In this document: piece after piece, positions 9,615-20,330 of the stretch
How the letters are laid out: every line of letters starts with the position of its first letter
Position numbering within the stretch: position 1 is the first letter of the stretch
From: Agrobacterium tumefaciens
Lineage (GTDB): Bacteria; Pseudomonadota; Alphaproteobacteria; Rhizobiales; Rhizobiaceae
NCBI GenBank assembly: GCA_025559845.1
Contig: CP048469.1
Location: 2,891,001-2,955,000, forward strand
DNA: 64,000 bases
Direction of reading: 5' to 3'
The notes under the pieces: model-generated
Told to the model about the DNA's origin: nothing
The model's database searches: none
What the model saw: only the letters and a program-made list of their open reading frames with translations
Program-made: the position numbers and the translations under genes

Positions 9615-9945
9615 GTATCTGGCTGAAGTGCCACGTCGGGTTGATCCACGATACGCAAGTAACGCCACAGTCAGCCTATCAGCAGCCCTCTGCTGAGCCA
9701 ATGAACCGGATGTTGCCAACTCTCCATCCCCTCAATTGTTCACCATAGGATGCTTGGCTGGTTGCCCCGCAGGCGAACGGCAGAGCCGGTTTCGGAAACA
9801 TGCCCGTGTCACAGGAGATCGAAGCCTGTGTTGGCGCTACGCGGCACTTTAGCGACGTCGATCCGAAAGCAGGCGGTAACCGCCGAGTTCTCGCACTTTC
9901 TCCCTCCCCCTTACGGATCAACGAAGCTCGATTTTTTTTGGCAAC
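9615..9945. other. Gene-free spacer between the chvA and chvB terminators
   Basis: About 330 bp lie between two convergent terminators. The short frames present lack ribosome-binding sites and family-like sequence. I recognise no structural RNA in it, so I leave it unassigned. Confidence 0.5.
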
Positions 9946-9976
9946 AAAAAAGCCCCTGCTGATCGCAGGGGCTTTT
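9946..9976 (-). terminator. Terminator of chvB (could act in both directions)
   Basis: The stem AGCCCCTGC / GCAGGGGCT with a TGATC loop is flanked by six A residues on the left and TTTTG on the right. On the minus strand it ends in TTTTTTG, about 30 bp after the chvB stop. Confidence 0.9.
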
Positions 9977-10007
9977 GTTGATCCGGCCTTCAGACCTGAG
10001 CCATGGC

Positions 10008-13000
10008 TCAGGCGATCTTTGCCATGCCGTTCTTCGTGGCAGCTGCCTTACCATCGACAGATACGATGACATCTCCAGAGCCCGCCTTACGGCTGACGAC
10101 GATATCCCGTGTCTTGCCGTCCAGCGTGATCTTGACCGAGAAGCCGCTCCAGTCGTCCGGCAGCGCCGGTGCGATGTGCAGCTTGCCCTCGACACGGGTA
10201 ATACCGAGGATACCTTCAACAGCCGCGCGATAGAGCCAGCCGGCCGACCCCGTATACCAGCTCCAGCCACCACGTCCCGCGTAGCCATCGCCACCGTAAA
10301 CGTCAGCCGTTACCACGTAAGGTTCAACGCGATAGGTCTGCGAAGCGTCACGGTCCAGCGCATGATTGACCGGGTTGAGCAGCTTGAAGCACTTCCAGGC
10401 ATCTTCATGACGACCCTGCTTTGCGAGTGCAAGAACCACCCAGGTTGCCGCATGCGTGTACTGGCCGCCGTTTTCACGCACACCCGGCGGATAACCCTTG
10501 ATGTAGCCCGGATCATGCGATGTCTGCGAGAAAGCCGGTGTGAACAGGCGGATAATGCCCGTCTTTTCATCGACCAGATGTTCGAGCACGGCATCCATTG
10601 CCTGACGCGAACGACCTTCCTCACCCTCACCGGATAGAACGCTCCAGCTCTGGCCAAGTGAATCGATACGGCATTCCTCACTGCTGGCAGAACCAAGCGG
10701 TGCACCATCATCAAAGTAGCCACGACGGTAATAGCTACCATCCCAGCCGGCCGTCTCGAGTGCCGAACGCAGCTTGTCGCGATGGGCTGACCACTTTGCG
10801 ACATGCGCGTCGTCGCCCCGTTTTTCGGCAATCGCGATGAAATCGCGCAGCGCACCGGCAAGGAACCATCCGAGCCAGACGCTCGTGCCCTTGCCGCCAA
10901 CACCGACGCGGTTCATGCCGTCGTTCCAGTCACCACCCAGAATCAGCGGCAGACCATTTTCTCCGGCTCTCTGGATCGCCAGGTCGAGCGCCAATGCTGC
11001 ATGGTCGTATAGACTTGCAGACTTTTCGCTGGTTTCCGGCTGGAAGAAGGCGTCGTGCTGACCCGGCATCAAGGCCGATCCCTTGAGGAACGGAATGCTC
11101 TCATCAAGAATGGAGGCATCTCCCGTCGCCGACAGATATTGGTTGACCGCATAAGCGAGCCAAACAACGTCATCGGAGATGGTCGTGCGAACACCCGCGC
11201 CAGTCAGTGGCAACCACCAGTGCTGCACGTCGCCTTCGACAAACTGGCGCCCGGCTGCTCGCAGGATCTGGCTGCGGGCAAGATCCGGCTTGTAGAGGAG
11301 GAACGCCAGTGTGTCCTGAAGCTGATCGCGGAAGCCGAACGCGCCGCTCGACTGATAGAAAGCCGTTCTGGCCAGTATGCGGCAGGCGAGCGCCTGATAC
11401 GGCAGCCAGCTGTTGACCATATGGTTGAAACCGGAATCCGGTGTGGTGACCTGAAGCTGACCGGTAAATCCGTTCCAGAATGCCCTGCTCTCTTCGAGCG
11501 CCATCTGGAAGTCAGCGCGCCGCGCATCCTTCACCAGTGACTGGGCTTCTTCTTCGCTATCGGCATCACCAAGGACAAACATCATGTGACGTTCTTCGCC
11601 CGGCTTCAGATGAATTTCCTGCATCAGTGCTGCGCAGGGATCACCATCCACCTCGGTGTTACCAGCCAGAGCCGCACCGGAAACAACACCTTGAGGCGCC
11701 TGTATGGAACCATACCTGCCAATGAATTCGCGACGGCTGGTGGTGAAACCGCTTGCCTCGCTATCCAGTGTCAGGAACGAGGTCCGGGCATTGTAGTCGA
11801 TGCTGTATGGGTTCGATGCGAAAATCGCACCGCTTTCAGCGTCATGCCTGCTCAGAATGAACGGGGCAGACTTTTGGCCATTGTTGCCAAGAATCCATTC
11901 CACATAGGAATAGACCTTCAGGCGGCGGCTCTTCGTGCCCTTGTTGCGAACAATGACCTGCGAATATTTGAGTGGCTTTTCGCGGTCGACCGTTTGCGTA
12001 ACCTCGATCTCAACCGTGTCGGCCTTGCCGGTAAACACGGAGTAGCCGAGACCGTGACGTGTTTCGAAAAATGCTTCCGGATCACGCGAGAGGGTTGCAA
12101 ACGGCGTATAAACCTTTCCGGTTTCGACGTCGGATACGTAGAACGCCTCACCCGTACGATTGATGACCGGATCATTGCTCCATGGCGTCAACTGGTAGTC
12201 GCGCGAATTGCGGCTCCAGGTGAAACCCGCGCCTTCGGCCGAAATATGGAAGCCGAATTTTTCGTTGGAAATGACGTTGATCCACGGATGTGGTGTCGAC
12301 TGGCCGCCATGCAGACGCACGACATATTCCTGACCGCTCTTGGCAAAGCCGCCAAAACCGTTCCAGAAATCCAGATCGTCCGCATCCTCGACCGGTTCGG
12401 CAACCGGGAAAGCTGGTGCAGGCAGACGCGCAAGCGCTGCTTCGGCCCCGCCGTCCGGACCGCGATGTGCAGCAAAAAGCGACACGGCGCGGTTGATCTG
12501 GTCGACAATCTTGCCATTGCGAACGTGCAGAACCACACGCGACGCCGCCAGCAGCGCTGCCCAGGTTTCCTCATCCATCAGGTCACGGCGTACAGAGAAG
12601 ACATGCGGTCTTCCACCGTCTGCCGGATTGATGCGGCGCTGGCCTTCGGAGATATGATCCAGCGCATGCTGCATATCCTGCGCGTAGGACGCTGCGCGCT
12701 CATTGACGATGACGAGATCGAAGATAACGCCACGCGAACGCAGATATTCGTGCGCGCTCAATGCTTCGCGAGCGATGTCCATATCCATGTCATCGTTGAT
12801 GCGCAGCGAGAAGATCGGGAAATCGCCCGAGATCGCCAGCGGCCAAAGCGCGCGCTGCGAGGTGAGACCGGTCTTCAGCGTCTCTGAATCGGCACGCAGA
12901 TGCATGTCCGGATAGGTCAGATAGCGACCAAGATGCTGGAATGCCGCAGCCTGCTGCGATGTGACGCCAACATGGCGCATCTGTACCTGCGTACGCGTCC

Positions 13001-16000
13001 AGGCATGAACGAGTTCATGCGCGAAGGCGTCCGGATGGCGGTAACGATCGATTGCCTTGTCGACTTCCTCACGGCTTGGCGCCGCAATCGTCCAGAAAAT
13101 AACGCTGACTTTCTTGCCGGCAGGAACGCGAACGGTCCGACGCAGCGAAAGTACAGGATCAAGCGTGAAACCGTCGGTGCTCGAAAGCGTAGCACCGCTG
13201 TCGAAAGCGGCAGCTTCCGCCAGCGAACGGCCGCGACCGATAAACTTCGCACGGTCGGTTTCGAACTCTGTCGGACGCGATGGGCCTGCATTGTCTGCTG
13301 CCAGATGCGCGATGACCGTGCCCGGATCACTCGGGCTGCGGCGATTGCGCCATGCCCGGATAACATCACCACGACGACCGATTTCGGTCTGCACGAACAT
13401 ACGTGAGAACAGCGGATGCGCGTTGTCGTCATCCTCGGACGCAATGACCGGCTCCATATAGGACGTCACTTCGATGTAGCGATCTTCCGAACCGACATTG
13501 AGCAGTGTGACGCGACGGCCTTCGGCGTCGTGTTCGGTCGCCACGATGCATTCAACGACGCTTTGCAGATCGCCGACTGCCTTGTGGAACTCCGCCTTGT
13601 CGTCAGTAAAGACCGTTTTCGTCTTTTCACCTTCGATTACGCGCGGTTCTGCGGTCGCACTCCACCATTGTCCAGACGACGTATCGCGCAGGAAGATGAA
13701 GGTTCCCCAACGATCCTCAGTCGGGTCGGCCTTCCAGCGGGAAATCGCCTGACCGTTCCACTTGGAATAACCGGCACCGGTGGATGTCAGCATGGTCGAA
13801 TAATGACCATTCGACAGGAATACCACTTCACGGTCGCGAACAGCAGGATCGGCAATGGTACGGACTTCCGCACGCAGGAGATCCGCCTGCTCCTTACCGG
13901 GTGTCTCCGGCTCGTATTTGGCGCTCATCACCGGCACTTCGCGCGGTGCCTTTTCCTGCAGAAGCAGTTCCGCCGCCTCAATGACCGGGTCGGAATGAAA
14001 CAGTTCGCGCAGCACGCCGTCGAAAGCGACGTTGGCAACGGCCGCAATCGACATGCCATGGTGGTGTGCATAGTAGTTATAGACCACCGCGCAGACCTTG
14101 CCGTCCGGCACGCGGGTCGGCGTGAAGTCGACCGCATCGTGGAAACCGTACTGGCCAAGCGCGCCAAGTTTGCGCAGCTTGTCGAGGTTTTCCAGCGCGC
14201 CTTCCGGATCGTACTGGCTGGCAAGGATCGACGCATAAGGCGCAATGACGGCGTTCTGGCCGAGACCACGCTTGAGACCAAGCGTCGGCACACCGAAGTT
14301 GGTGTACTGATAGTTCATGTTGTGATCGCGGGCGTTGAACGCCGCTTCAGAAATACCCCACGGCGTGCCGAGGCGGCGGCCATGGTTCATCTGTTCCTTG
14401 ACGATCAGATTGTTGGTCTGGTTGAGAATACCACCCTGACGCTCCTGCATGACGAGCGGCGGCATGAGGTATTCGAACATCGAGCCAGACCAGGACACCA
14501 GGGCACCCTGAGCGCCGATCGGCACGACCTGACGACCAAGGCGATACCAGTGCTCGGTCGGCAGATCGCCCTTGGCGATGGCAAACAGGCTCGTCAGACG
14601 GCACTCGGAGGCGAGAAGGTCGTAGCAGGCTTCATCGAGTTCCTTGCTTTCGACCCGGTAACCGATCGACAGAAGACGGCGATCCTTGCGGTAAAGGAAC
14701 GTGAAGTCCATCGAGAAGGCAAGGTTGCGGCTACGGTCACGCAGCGACGCCAGACGCTGACGAAGCGGTTCCATGTTGGTGAGATCGATCGCGCTGTCGG
14801 CAATATGCGCCTCGCAGCATTCCACCAATAGCTGCGCCCAGCGGGTAACCTCGGTGCTCTGCGACGACTTGACCTCGTGGTCCACATTGGTGGCGAGTTT
14901 CTGGATGTCGCGCGCAAGAACCGCAAGATTGATCACACGGATCGAAGCGAACTCATGCTCACGCTTGACCGAAGCCAGAGCGTTCGAGAAGCCGATAATG
15001 CGCTCTTCCAGCCGGCGATGCAGCGGACGAAGGTTCTTGCGGTCATCCGGCAGCGCCTTCAGCGTCTCGCGCAGAATACCGGCAACATCACCAATACCGT
15101 CAAGATTGCCCTGAAGATGTGCGGAAGGTGCTTCAGCCCAATCGCGGCAGGCCGACGAAACGGCAATCAGGTGACCCGCAAGGTTGCCGCTGTCGACAGC
15201 GGAGACGTAACGCGGACCAAGCGTCTGCAGTGTGTCCGTATGATACCAGTTGTAGAGATGGCCGCGATATTTCTCCATCTTCTCAACGGTCGTGATCGTA
15301 TTTTCGATCCGCTCGATGGTTTCAGCGAAACTGATCCAGCCAAACCGGCGTGCCGAGATTGCCGACAGCAGATAAACGCCGATGTTGGTTGGCGATGTGC
15401 GCGAGGCAACGATCGGCTCCGGCGTTTCCTGGAAGTTGTCCGGCGGCAGATAGTTTTCCTGCGGCGTCACGAAGGCTTCGTAGTAACGCCAAGTCCGGCG
15501 CGCGATCTTGCGCAGTTCGAACGAAACATGTTCCGACACGAACATGCGGTCTTCGGTTTCAGCCGATTGGCTGACGTACCAGGCGACGGCAGGCGACAGA
15601 ACCCACAACAGTGCGAAAGGAATACCAATCAGGAATGCGTTATCGCCAGGCAGCGCTGCAAACAGCAGCCCGAGAAGCGCAACGACCGGAGCATGCCACA
15701 TCTGTTGATAATAACCGACCACGCTGCTCTGTGCGCTGGATTGCATCGAGGCAGCGGTACGCCATTCCAGCATCAGCTTGTGGCTGACCAGCAGGCGATA
15801 AAGCGAACGCGCGATGGCATCTGTCATCATGCAGGCGGAATCGGCAATGAAGACGATGCGCAGCGCGACCTGAGCGTTGGTTGCCCGGATCTCAGACCAG
15901 ATCGTGTGGAAATGCGCCTGTGGCACGATATCCGTCGAACGTGGGACCAGACCGGAAAGAAGCGAAAGCGTCGGTGCCACGAACAGCGAAAAGATCAACA

Positions 16001-18500
16001 GTATCTGCCAGATCAGCGCGCCAAGCGGGTCCATGAAGTACCAGCCGAGTACGGACGCGAAGAACCACGCAATTGGCGTCAGAGAACGACGCAGGTTGTC
16101 GACCATCTTCCAGCGGCCAATTGCGGTCACGCCGCGTGCCCGATCGAGGATGTAGGGCAGAAGCTGCCAGTCGCCACGCGCCCAGCGATGCTGGCGCGAG
16201 ACTTCAACTTCGTAGCGGGTCGGGAAATCCTCTACCAGCTCGACATCGGTTACCAGCGCGCAGCGCGCAAACGAGCCTTCGAGAAGGTCGTGGCTGAGAA
16301 TGGAGTTCTCCTCGATACGGCCCTTCAGCGCCGCTTCGAAGGCATCCACGTCATAGAGGCCCTTGCCGGTGAACGTCCCTTCAGAGGTCAGATCCTGATA
16401 GACGTCAGACACCGTGAAGACATAGGGGTCGATACCACGGTTGATCGAAAAGACGCGCTGGAAGACGGAGGCATCCTTGCCGGTTGTCAGGGACGGCGTA
16501 ACACGTGGCTGCAGCAGGCCGTAACCTTCCACGACGCGTCCCGAGACCGGATCGATCACCGGACGGTTGATCGGATGATGCATCTTGCCGACCAGCTTGG
16601 TCACAGCGTCGCGCATCAGGCGCGTATCGGCGTCCAGCGTCATGACGTACTTAACGTCGGCCGGCACGACATTCGCGCCGCCGAGGAAGGTTGTATCCTT
16701 GTCGCCGCGCAGCAGCATGTTCAGTTCATGCAGCTTGCCGCGCTTGCGCTCCCAACCCATCCAGCAGCCTTCTGCCGGGTTATAGAGCCGGCGGCGGTGC
16801 AGCAGATAGAATCGCGTCTTGCCATCAAAGGCATAACGGCTGTTCAGCGCAGCGATCTCGCGCTTGGCGTATTCGAGAATTTCGATATCGTCGCCGGACT
16901 GCTCCTGCTGTCCGTCGCGCCAGTCGCTCACCAGCGAGAAATAGATTTCACCGTGCGGGTTGGCGAGATAATGCACCTCGATGTTGCGCATCATTTCATC
17001 AACGCTGTCGCGGCTGGTCAACATGCAGGGCACGGCCACCAGCGTTCGAGCATCGTCCGGAATACCGTTCTTGAATTCGTATCCGACCAGGCGGAACGGC
17101 TTCACAAAGAAGGTCACGAGCGTGTTGAAGAGACCAGTTGCACCTTCCGAAGCAGGCAGAGCGAACATCAGCAGGAACGCGGTAACCACATACCAGGGCA
17201 TTCCAGCTTCGGCCAGGAACCAGCCCACCGCCCACATTGCCACGGCCGTAATCAGAAGAACCGGCGCCGCGATCGACAGCCAGTTGAACCGGCGCATCGA
17301 TCTTACGATATGCTGGGAGATCAACGGCCTGTAGGCGATCTGCTTTTCAAGCTCGAATCGGCTTTGCCCGACGAGCACGGAGCCAACATTGACGCGGCTG
17401 TCCGACCCTGCAACAGGTTGAAGCGTGCGCGCCATTTCAACAGCAGCGCGGGCAACTTCCACTTCGGTTTTCGGCGAGCGTCGCGCCAGAAGTTCTATTG
17501 TGTTGCGATAGGTGTTGCGCGAACCGAAATCGAGCGTTTCGTAGTCGGTTTCCTCGCGAAGAACCTTGTCGATGTGGCTGACTTCCTCAAACCAGACCGA
17601 CCACTCCGTATCGTCGATTTCGCGCAGGCTCTTGACGATGTTGCCCATCGTCACGTTGCCGGAGGCCAGACGGTTGTGCTCAGCCATCATGACGTTTTCG
17701 GCGTCGGTACCGGCAGCATGCAAACGTTCTTCCAGCCAGGCCAGTGCAAAGCCCGAGGTCTGAGAGCCATTTCTCAGGCGATAGAGGAACTGGGTCGCAA
17801 AGGTCGGATCATCGACCAGCGAATTGACCTGACCAAGCAGAGCAGCCGAGGCTTCCGCATCGTTGAGACGGATAATCTCGTCGACAACCTCATTCGCCTT
17901 CTGGCGCATGCGGCGCGAGCGCTCGACGCGAATAGAAATACGGCGGAGATTTTCGATGAGAACAAAACGGATGATCGACGGCAACGCCCACAACTCGCCG
18001 ATCTGCAGCGTCTTGGACGTCTGATAACCGTCAACCAGTGCCGTCATGTTTTCGCGCGTCACAGTGCTGTGCGTATGCGCCACATAAAGCCAGCCGAGCG
18101 CCATGACGCGGGGTATGGTGACGCCACCAACCGTCATCGTCGGCAATTGACGATAGAACTTGCGCGGGAAATCGCGACGAACTTCCTGGATCGCTTCTTC
18201 GATCACGTAGTGGTTGTCGAGAAGCCACTCTGCGGCGGGCGTAATCGTCGCACCGTTTTCCGCGTCAACCGCGGTGGTACGATAGACGCGCAGGATTTCC
18301 TTCTCGTTTTCGCGATGGCGTTCGAAGAAATCGAACTCCATGAAACCGGGGAGGCTGTCAGCACCGTCGCGCGAAAGCGCGGCACCGGCCTCATACAATT
18401 CTTCGATCGTCATGTAGGAAGCACGGATCGAATCGTTGTGATCGATCTGTTTGGCTTCGGAATCACGGGCGGCGGCAGGCGGCGTAATATGAAATGACAT
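10008..18500 (-). CDS. chvB: Cyclic beta-1,2-glucan synthase ChvB (NdvB)
   Basis: This very large inner-membrane enzyme (2830 residues) makes cyclic beta-1,2-glucan from UDP-glucose by initiation, elongation, length control and cyclisation. The length agrees with ChvB/NdvB. The N-terminal third is a membrane glycosyltransferase (GT84). Hydrophobic segments lie near residues 405-450 and 825-970, the acidic sugar-nucleotide site YVMTLDADTRL near 620, and QHRWARGDWQ near 770. The C-terminal part is a GH94 phosphorylase-like domain that controls chain length, with GGDWNDGMNRVG near residue 2523 holding the catalytic-type aspartate. The ATG at 18500 gives MSFHITPPAAARDSE. It converges on chvA, the cognate exporter. 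A long open frame on the opposite strand (14877-18497) is an artefact of codon bias. Confidence 0.97.
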   Translation of the reverse strand: MSFHITPPAAARDSEAKQIDHNDSIRASYMTIEELYEAGAALSRDGADSLPGFMEFDFFERHRENEKEILRVYRTTAVDAENGATITPAAEWLLDNHYVIEEAIQEVRRDFPRKFYRQLPTMTVGGVTIPRVMALGWLYVAHTHSTVTRENMTALVDGYQTSKTLQIGELWALPSIIRFVLIENLRRISIRVERSRRMRQKANEVVDEIIRLNDAEASAALLGQVNSLVDDPTFATQFLYRLRNGSQTSGFALAWLEERLHAAGTDAENVMMAEHNRLASGNVTMGNIVKSLREIDDTEWSVWFEEVSHIDKVLREETDYETLDFGSRNTYRNTIELLARRSPKTEVEVARAAVEMARTLQPVAGSDSRVNVGSVLVGQSRFELEKQIAYRPLISQHIVRSMRRFNWLSIAAPVLLITAVAMWAVGWFLAEAGMPWYVVTAFLLMFALPASEGATGLFNTLVTFFVKPFRLVGYEFKNGIPDDARTLVAVPCMLTSRDSVDEMMRNIEVHYLANPHGEIYFSLVSDWRDGQQEQSGDDIEILEYAKREIAALNSRYAFDGKTRFYLLHRRRLYNPAEGCWMGWERKRGKLHELNMLLRGDKDTTFLGGANVVPADVKYVMTLDADTRLMRDAVTKLVGKMHHPINRPVIDPVSGRVVEGYGLLQPRVTPSLTTGKDASVFQRVFSINRGIDPYVFTVSDVYQDLTSEGTFTGKGLYDVDAFEAALKGRIEENSILSHDLLEGSFARCALVTDVELVEDFPTRYEVEVSRQHRWARGDWQLLPYILDRARGVTAIGRWKMVDNLRRSLTPIAWFFASVLGWYFMDPLGALIWQILLIFSLFVAPTLSLLSGLVPRSTDIVPQAHFHTIWSEIRATNAQVALRIVFIADSACMMTDAIARSLYRLLVSHKLMLEWRTAASMQSSAQSSVVGYYQQMWHAPVVALLGLLFAALPGDNAFLIGIPFALLWVLSPAVAWYVSQSAETEDRMFVSEHVSFELRKIARRTWRYYEAFVTPQENYLPPDNFQETPEPIVASRTSPTNIGVYLLSAISARRFGWISFAETIERIENTITTVEKMEKYRGHLYNWYHTDTLQTLGPRYVSAVDSGNLAGHLIAVSSACRDWAEAPSAHLQGNLDGIGDVAGILRETLKALPDDRKNLRPLHRRLEERIIGFSNALASVKREHEFASIRVINLAVLARDIQKLATNVDHEVKSSQSTEVTRWAQLLVECCEAHIADSAIDLTNMEPLRQRLASLRDRSRNLAFSMDFTFLYRKDRRLLSIGYRVESKELDEACYDLLASECRLTSLFAIAKGDLPTEHWYRLGRQVVPIGAQGALVSWSGSMFEYLMPPLVMQERQGGILNQTNNLIVKEQMNHGRRLGTPWGISEAAFNARDHNMNYQYTNFGVPTLGLKRGLGQNAVIAPYASILASQYDPEGALENLDKLRKLGALGQYGFHDAVDFTPTRVPDGKVCAVVYNYYAHHHGMSIAAVANVAFDGVLRELFHSDPVIEAAELLLQEKAPREVPVMSAKYEPETPGKEQADLLRAEVRTIADPAVRDREVVFLSNGHYSTMLTSTGAGYSKWNGQAISRWKADPTEDRWGTFIFLRDTSSGQWWSATAEPRVIEGEKTKTVFTDDKAEFHKAVGDLQSVVECIVATEHDAEGRRVTLLNVGSEDRYIEVTSYMEPVIASEDDDNAHPLFSRMFVQTEIGRRGDVIRAWRNRRSPSDPGTVIAHLAADNAGPSRPTEFETDRAKFIGRGRSLAEAAAFDSGATLSSTDGFTLDPVLSLRRTVRVPAGKKVSVIFWTIAAPSREEVDKAIDRYRHPDAFAHELVHAWTRTQVQMRHVGVTSQQAAAFQHLGRYLTYPDMHLRADSETLKTGLTSQRALWPLAISGDFPIFSLRINDDMDMDIAREALSAHEYLRSRGVIFDLVIVNERAASYAQDMQHALDHISEGQRRINPADGGRPHVFSVRRDLMDEETWAALLAASRVVLHVRNGKIVDQINRAVSLFAAHRGPDGGAEAALARLPAPAFPVAEPVEDADDLDFWNGFGGFAKSGQEYVVRLHGGQSTPHPWINVISNEKFGFHISAEGAGFTWSRNSRDYQLTPWSNDPVINRTGEAFYVSDVETGKVYTPFATLSRDPEAFFETRHGLGYSVFTGKADTVEIEVTQTVDREKPLKYSQVIVRNKGTKSRRLKVYSYVEWILGNNGQKSAPFILSRHDAESGAIFASNPYSIDYNARTSFLTLDSEASGFTTSRREFIGRYGSIQAPQGVVSGAALAGNTEVDGDPCAALMQEIHLKPGEERHMMFVLGDADSEEEAQSLVKDARRADFQMALEESRAFWNGFTGQLQVTTPDSGFNHMVNSWLPYQALACRILARTAFYQSSGAFGFRDQLQDTLAFLLYKPDLARSQILRAAGRQFVEGDVQHWWLPLTGAGVRTTISDDVVWLAYAVNQYLSATGDASILDESIPFLKGSALMPGQHDAFFQPETSEKSASLYDHAALALDLAIQRAGENGLPLILGGDWNDGMNRVGVGGKGTSVWLGWFLAGALRDFIAIAEKRGDDAHVAKWSAHRDKLRSALETAGWDGSYYRRGYFDDGAPLGSASSEECRIDSLGQSWSVLSGEGEEGRSRQAMDAVLEHLVDEKTGIIRLFTPAFSQTSHDPGYIKGYPPGVRENGGQYTHAATWVVLALAKQGRHEDAWKCFKLLNPVNHALDRDASQTYRVEPYVVTADVYGGDGYAGRGGWSWYTGSAGWLYRAAVEGILGITRVEGKLHIAPALPDDWSGFSVKITLDGKTRDIVVSRKAGSGDVIVSVDGKAAATKNGMAKIA

Positions 18501-19082
18501 CGGCTCGTATTCTAAAACGGTTTAGGTGCGTTGCTCGTCTTGCTCGGCATTTGCATCATATTGCTGAAAGCATCATGAAAACAAAACCGCAGTTATATGT
18601 CGCGTTCTTCATGAACCTTTGCTGAACCGGCAAAAAACGTGGCGCATTCCCGCGCCCGTTTCACCGCTCAGCCTAAAGCCTGCTGCATGCAGGGCTGAAG
18701 CACTCAAATTCCATAGCTGGCGGATATTCGTGAGAAAAACCGGAAAGGACGAGCCGCAAAACTTGGTCGTTCCATACGGATTTCGCATGCTCCCCCAAAG
18801 CGAAAACAACGTCAGCAAGGCGGCTTCCCCTTTTCCGTCTTCCCATTCCGGCAAAAAGCGGGATTGCCCCGTATCCTTGCCACCGAAAAGACGTAACGCC
18901 TTGCATCGCCAACCAGTTCCATGCCACCGGTTTCGGGCCGATGCAAGCGATGTTTCCAGGCTTTCGATCCAAACCGTAACACCGTCAATTTTAGGCCCAC
19001 CGGCCTACCCTTATTCGGCATTTACGCGCTCGCAACATTGCTGTTATGGAAGAGCCTGAAAGCAAGGTAACGGAACCGCACG
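18501..19082. other. Intergenic region upstream of chvB and the M20 hydrolase
   Basis: These 582 bp separate two divergent genes and probably carry both promoters. Short frames on either strand (for example around 18609-18972 minus) have no ribosome-binding site or family resemblance. I see no RNA gene or clear operator here. Confidence 0.5.
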
Positions 19083-20261
19083 ATGACCAGACAAACCGGA
19101 AACAGCAGCGCATTCGCCAACCATATGCCAGAGGTGGTCGCGATCCGGCATCATCTTCACCGGCATCCCGAAATCGGCCTTTCCGAGCACCAGACGTCAG
19201 ACTTCATTGCCGACCAACTTGTTGCCATGGGCTACGACGTCACACGCGGCCTTGCCGGCACCGGAGTTGTCGCCACGCTGCGCAATGGCAGCGGGACGCG
19301 CACGCTCGGCATTCGTGCAGACATTGACGCCTTGCCCATTCATGAAGAAACCGGCGCCGACTACGCCAGTGAAAATCAGGGCGTCATGCATGCCTGCGGA
19401 CATGACGGCCACACCGCAATGTTGCTCGGTGCGGCCAAGATCATCGCTGAACGCAAGAACTTCGACGGGACGCTGCATCTGATCTTTCAGCCGGCGGAAG
19501 AAAATTTTGGCGGCGCCCGCATCATGATCGAGGATGGCCTTTTTGAGCGCTTCCCCTGCGATGCGGTCTTCGCCCTTCATAACGATCCCGGCCTGCCTTT
19601 TGGTCAGTTCGTGCTGCGCGAGGGCCCGATCCTGGCAGCCGTCGACGAATGCAGGATCACGGTGAATGGCTACGGTGGCCATGGTGCAGAACCCCAAGCT
19701 GCAGCTGACCCCATCGTGGCGGGTGCCAGCATCATCATGGCGTTGCAGACGGTGGTTTCCCGTAACATCCATCCGCAACTCTCCGCCGTTGTGACCGTGG
19801 GGGCATTTCACGCCGGGATCGCAAGCAATGTCATTCCGGAAACGGCAGAAATGCTGCTGACAATCCGCTCCTTCGATCCGGGCGTTCGCGACGAGCTCGA
19901 AAAGCGTATCCGCTCCATAGCCGAGGGCCAGGCGGCGAGCTACGGCATGAGCGTGACCATCGACTACGAACGTGGCTACAACGCCACGATCAATCACAAG
20001 GCTGAGACCGACTACGTCAACGAACTGGCAAAGCGATTTGCCGGAGCCGAAAACGTCGCCGAAATGCCACGTCCGTCGATGGGCGCTGAAGATTTCGCCT
20101 ATATGCTGGAGAAACGGCCAGGTTGTTATTTCTTCCTCGGAACGGCCCGTACCGATAACGATCCGCCTCTGCATCACCCGAAGTTCGACTTCAACGACGA
20201 GATTCTGCCAATCGGAACCTCGTTCTGGGTCGAACTGGCGGAAGATTACCTCAAGCGCTGA
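19083..20261 (+). CDS. M20-family amidohydrolase (hippurate hydrolase-like)
   Basis: A 392-residue cytoplasmic metallopeptidase of the M20D group, which removes acyl groups from N-acyl amino acids (hippurate, N-acetyl amino acids, IAA conjugates). Visible features are HHLHRHPEIGLSEHQT at the N-terminus, GIRADIDALPIHEETG, the metal-ligand motif HACGHDGHTAMLLGAA (near residues 102-117), the catalytic glutamate in FQPAEENFGGA, and GGHGAEPQAAADPI in the lid/dimerisation domain. SMGAEDFAYML near the C-terminus supplies the last metal-site region. The gene stands alone, with a terminator directly after it. Substrate choice within M20D is not predictable from these motifs, so the name hippurate hydrolase is only the customary label. 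Confidence 0.88.
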   Translation: MTRQTGNSSAFANHMPEVVAIRHHLHRHPEIGLSEHQTSDFIADQLVAMGYDVTRGLAGTGVVATLRNGSGTRTLGIRADIDALPIHEETGADYASENQGVMHACGHDGHTAMLLGAAKIIAERKNFDGTLHLIFQPAEENFGGARIMIEDGLFERFPCDAVFALHNDPGLPFGQFVLREGPILAAVDECRITVNGYGGHGAEPQAAADPIVAGASIIMALQTVVSRNIHPQLSAVVTVGAFHAGIASNVIPETAEMLLTIRSFDPGVRDELEKRIRSIAEGQAASYGMSVTIDYERGYNATINHKAETDYVNELAKRFAGAENVAEMPRPSMGAEDFAYMLEKRPGCYFFLGTARTDNDPPLHHPKFDFNDEILPIGTSFWVELAEDYLKR

Positions 20262-20269
20262 CATCAAAT

Positions 20270-20306
20270 GAAAAAGGCCAGTCGGAGGAGCGACTGGCCT
20301 TTTTCT
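20270..20306. terminator. Bidirectional terminator between the M20 hydrolase and the small membrane protein
   Basis: The stem AAAAAGGCCAGTCG / CGACTGGCCTTTTT with loop GAGGAG ends in T tracts in both directions. It serves the plus-strand hydrolase and the convergent small minus-strand gene. Confidence 0.92.
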
Positions 20307-20330
20307 TCGGTTTCCCGGAATATGGGAGGA

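Noticed and set aside
14877-18497. 1206-codon open frame on the plus strand
   Set aside because: It lies wholly antisense to chvB, has no Shine-Dalgarno site or recognisable domain, and its residue composition (rich in Arg, His, Gln) is that of a reverse-complement shadow of GC-rich coding sequence.
18609-18972. Small minus-strand frames in the chvB upstream region
   Set aside because: No ribosome-binding site, no motif, and overlapping alternatives in several frames; nothing favours one as a gene.
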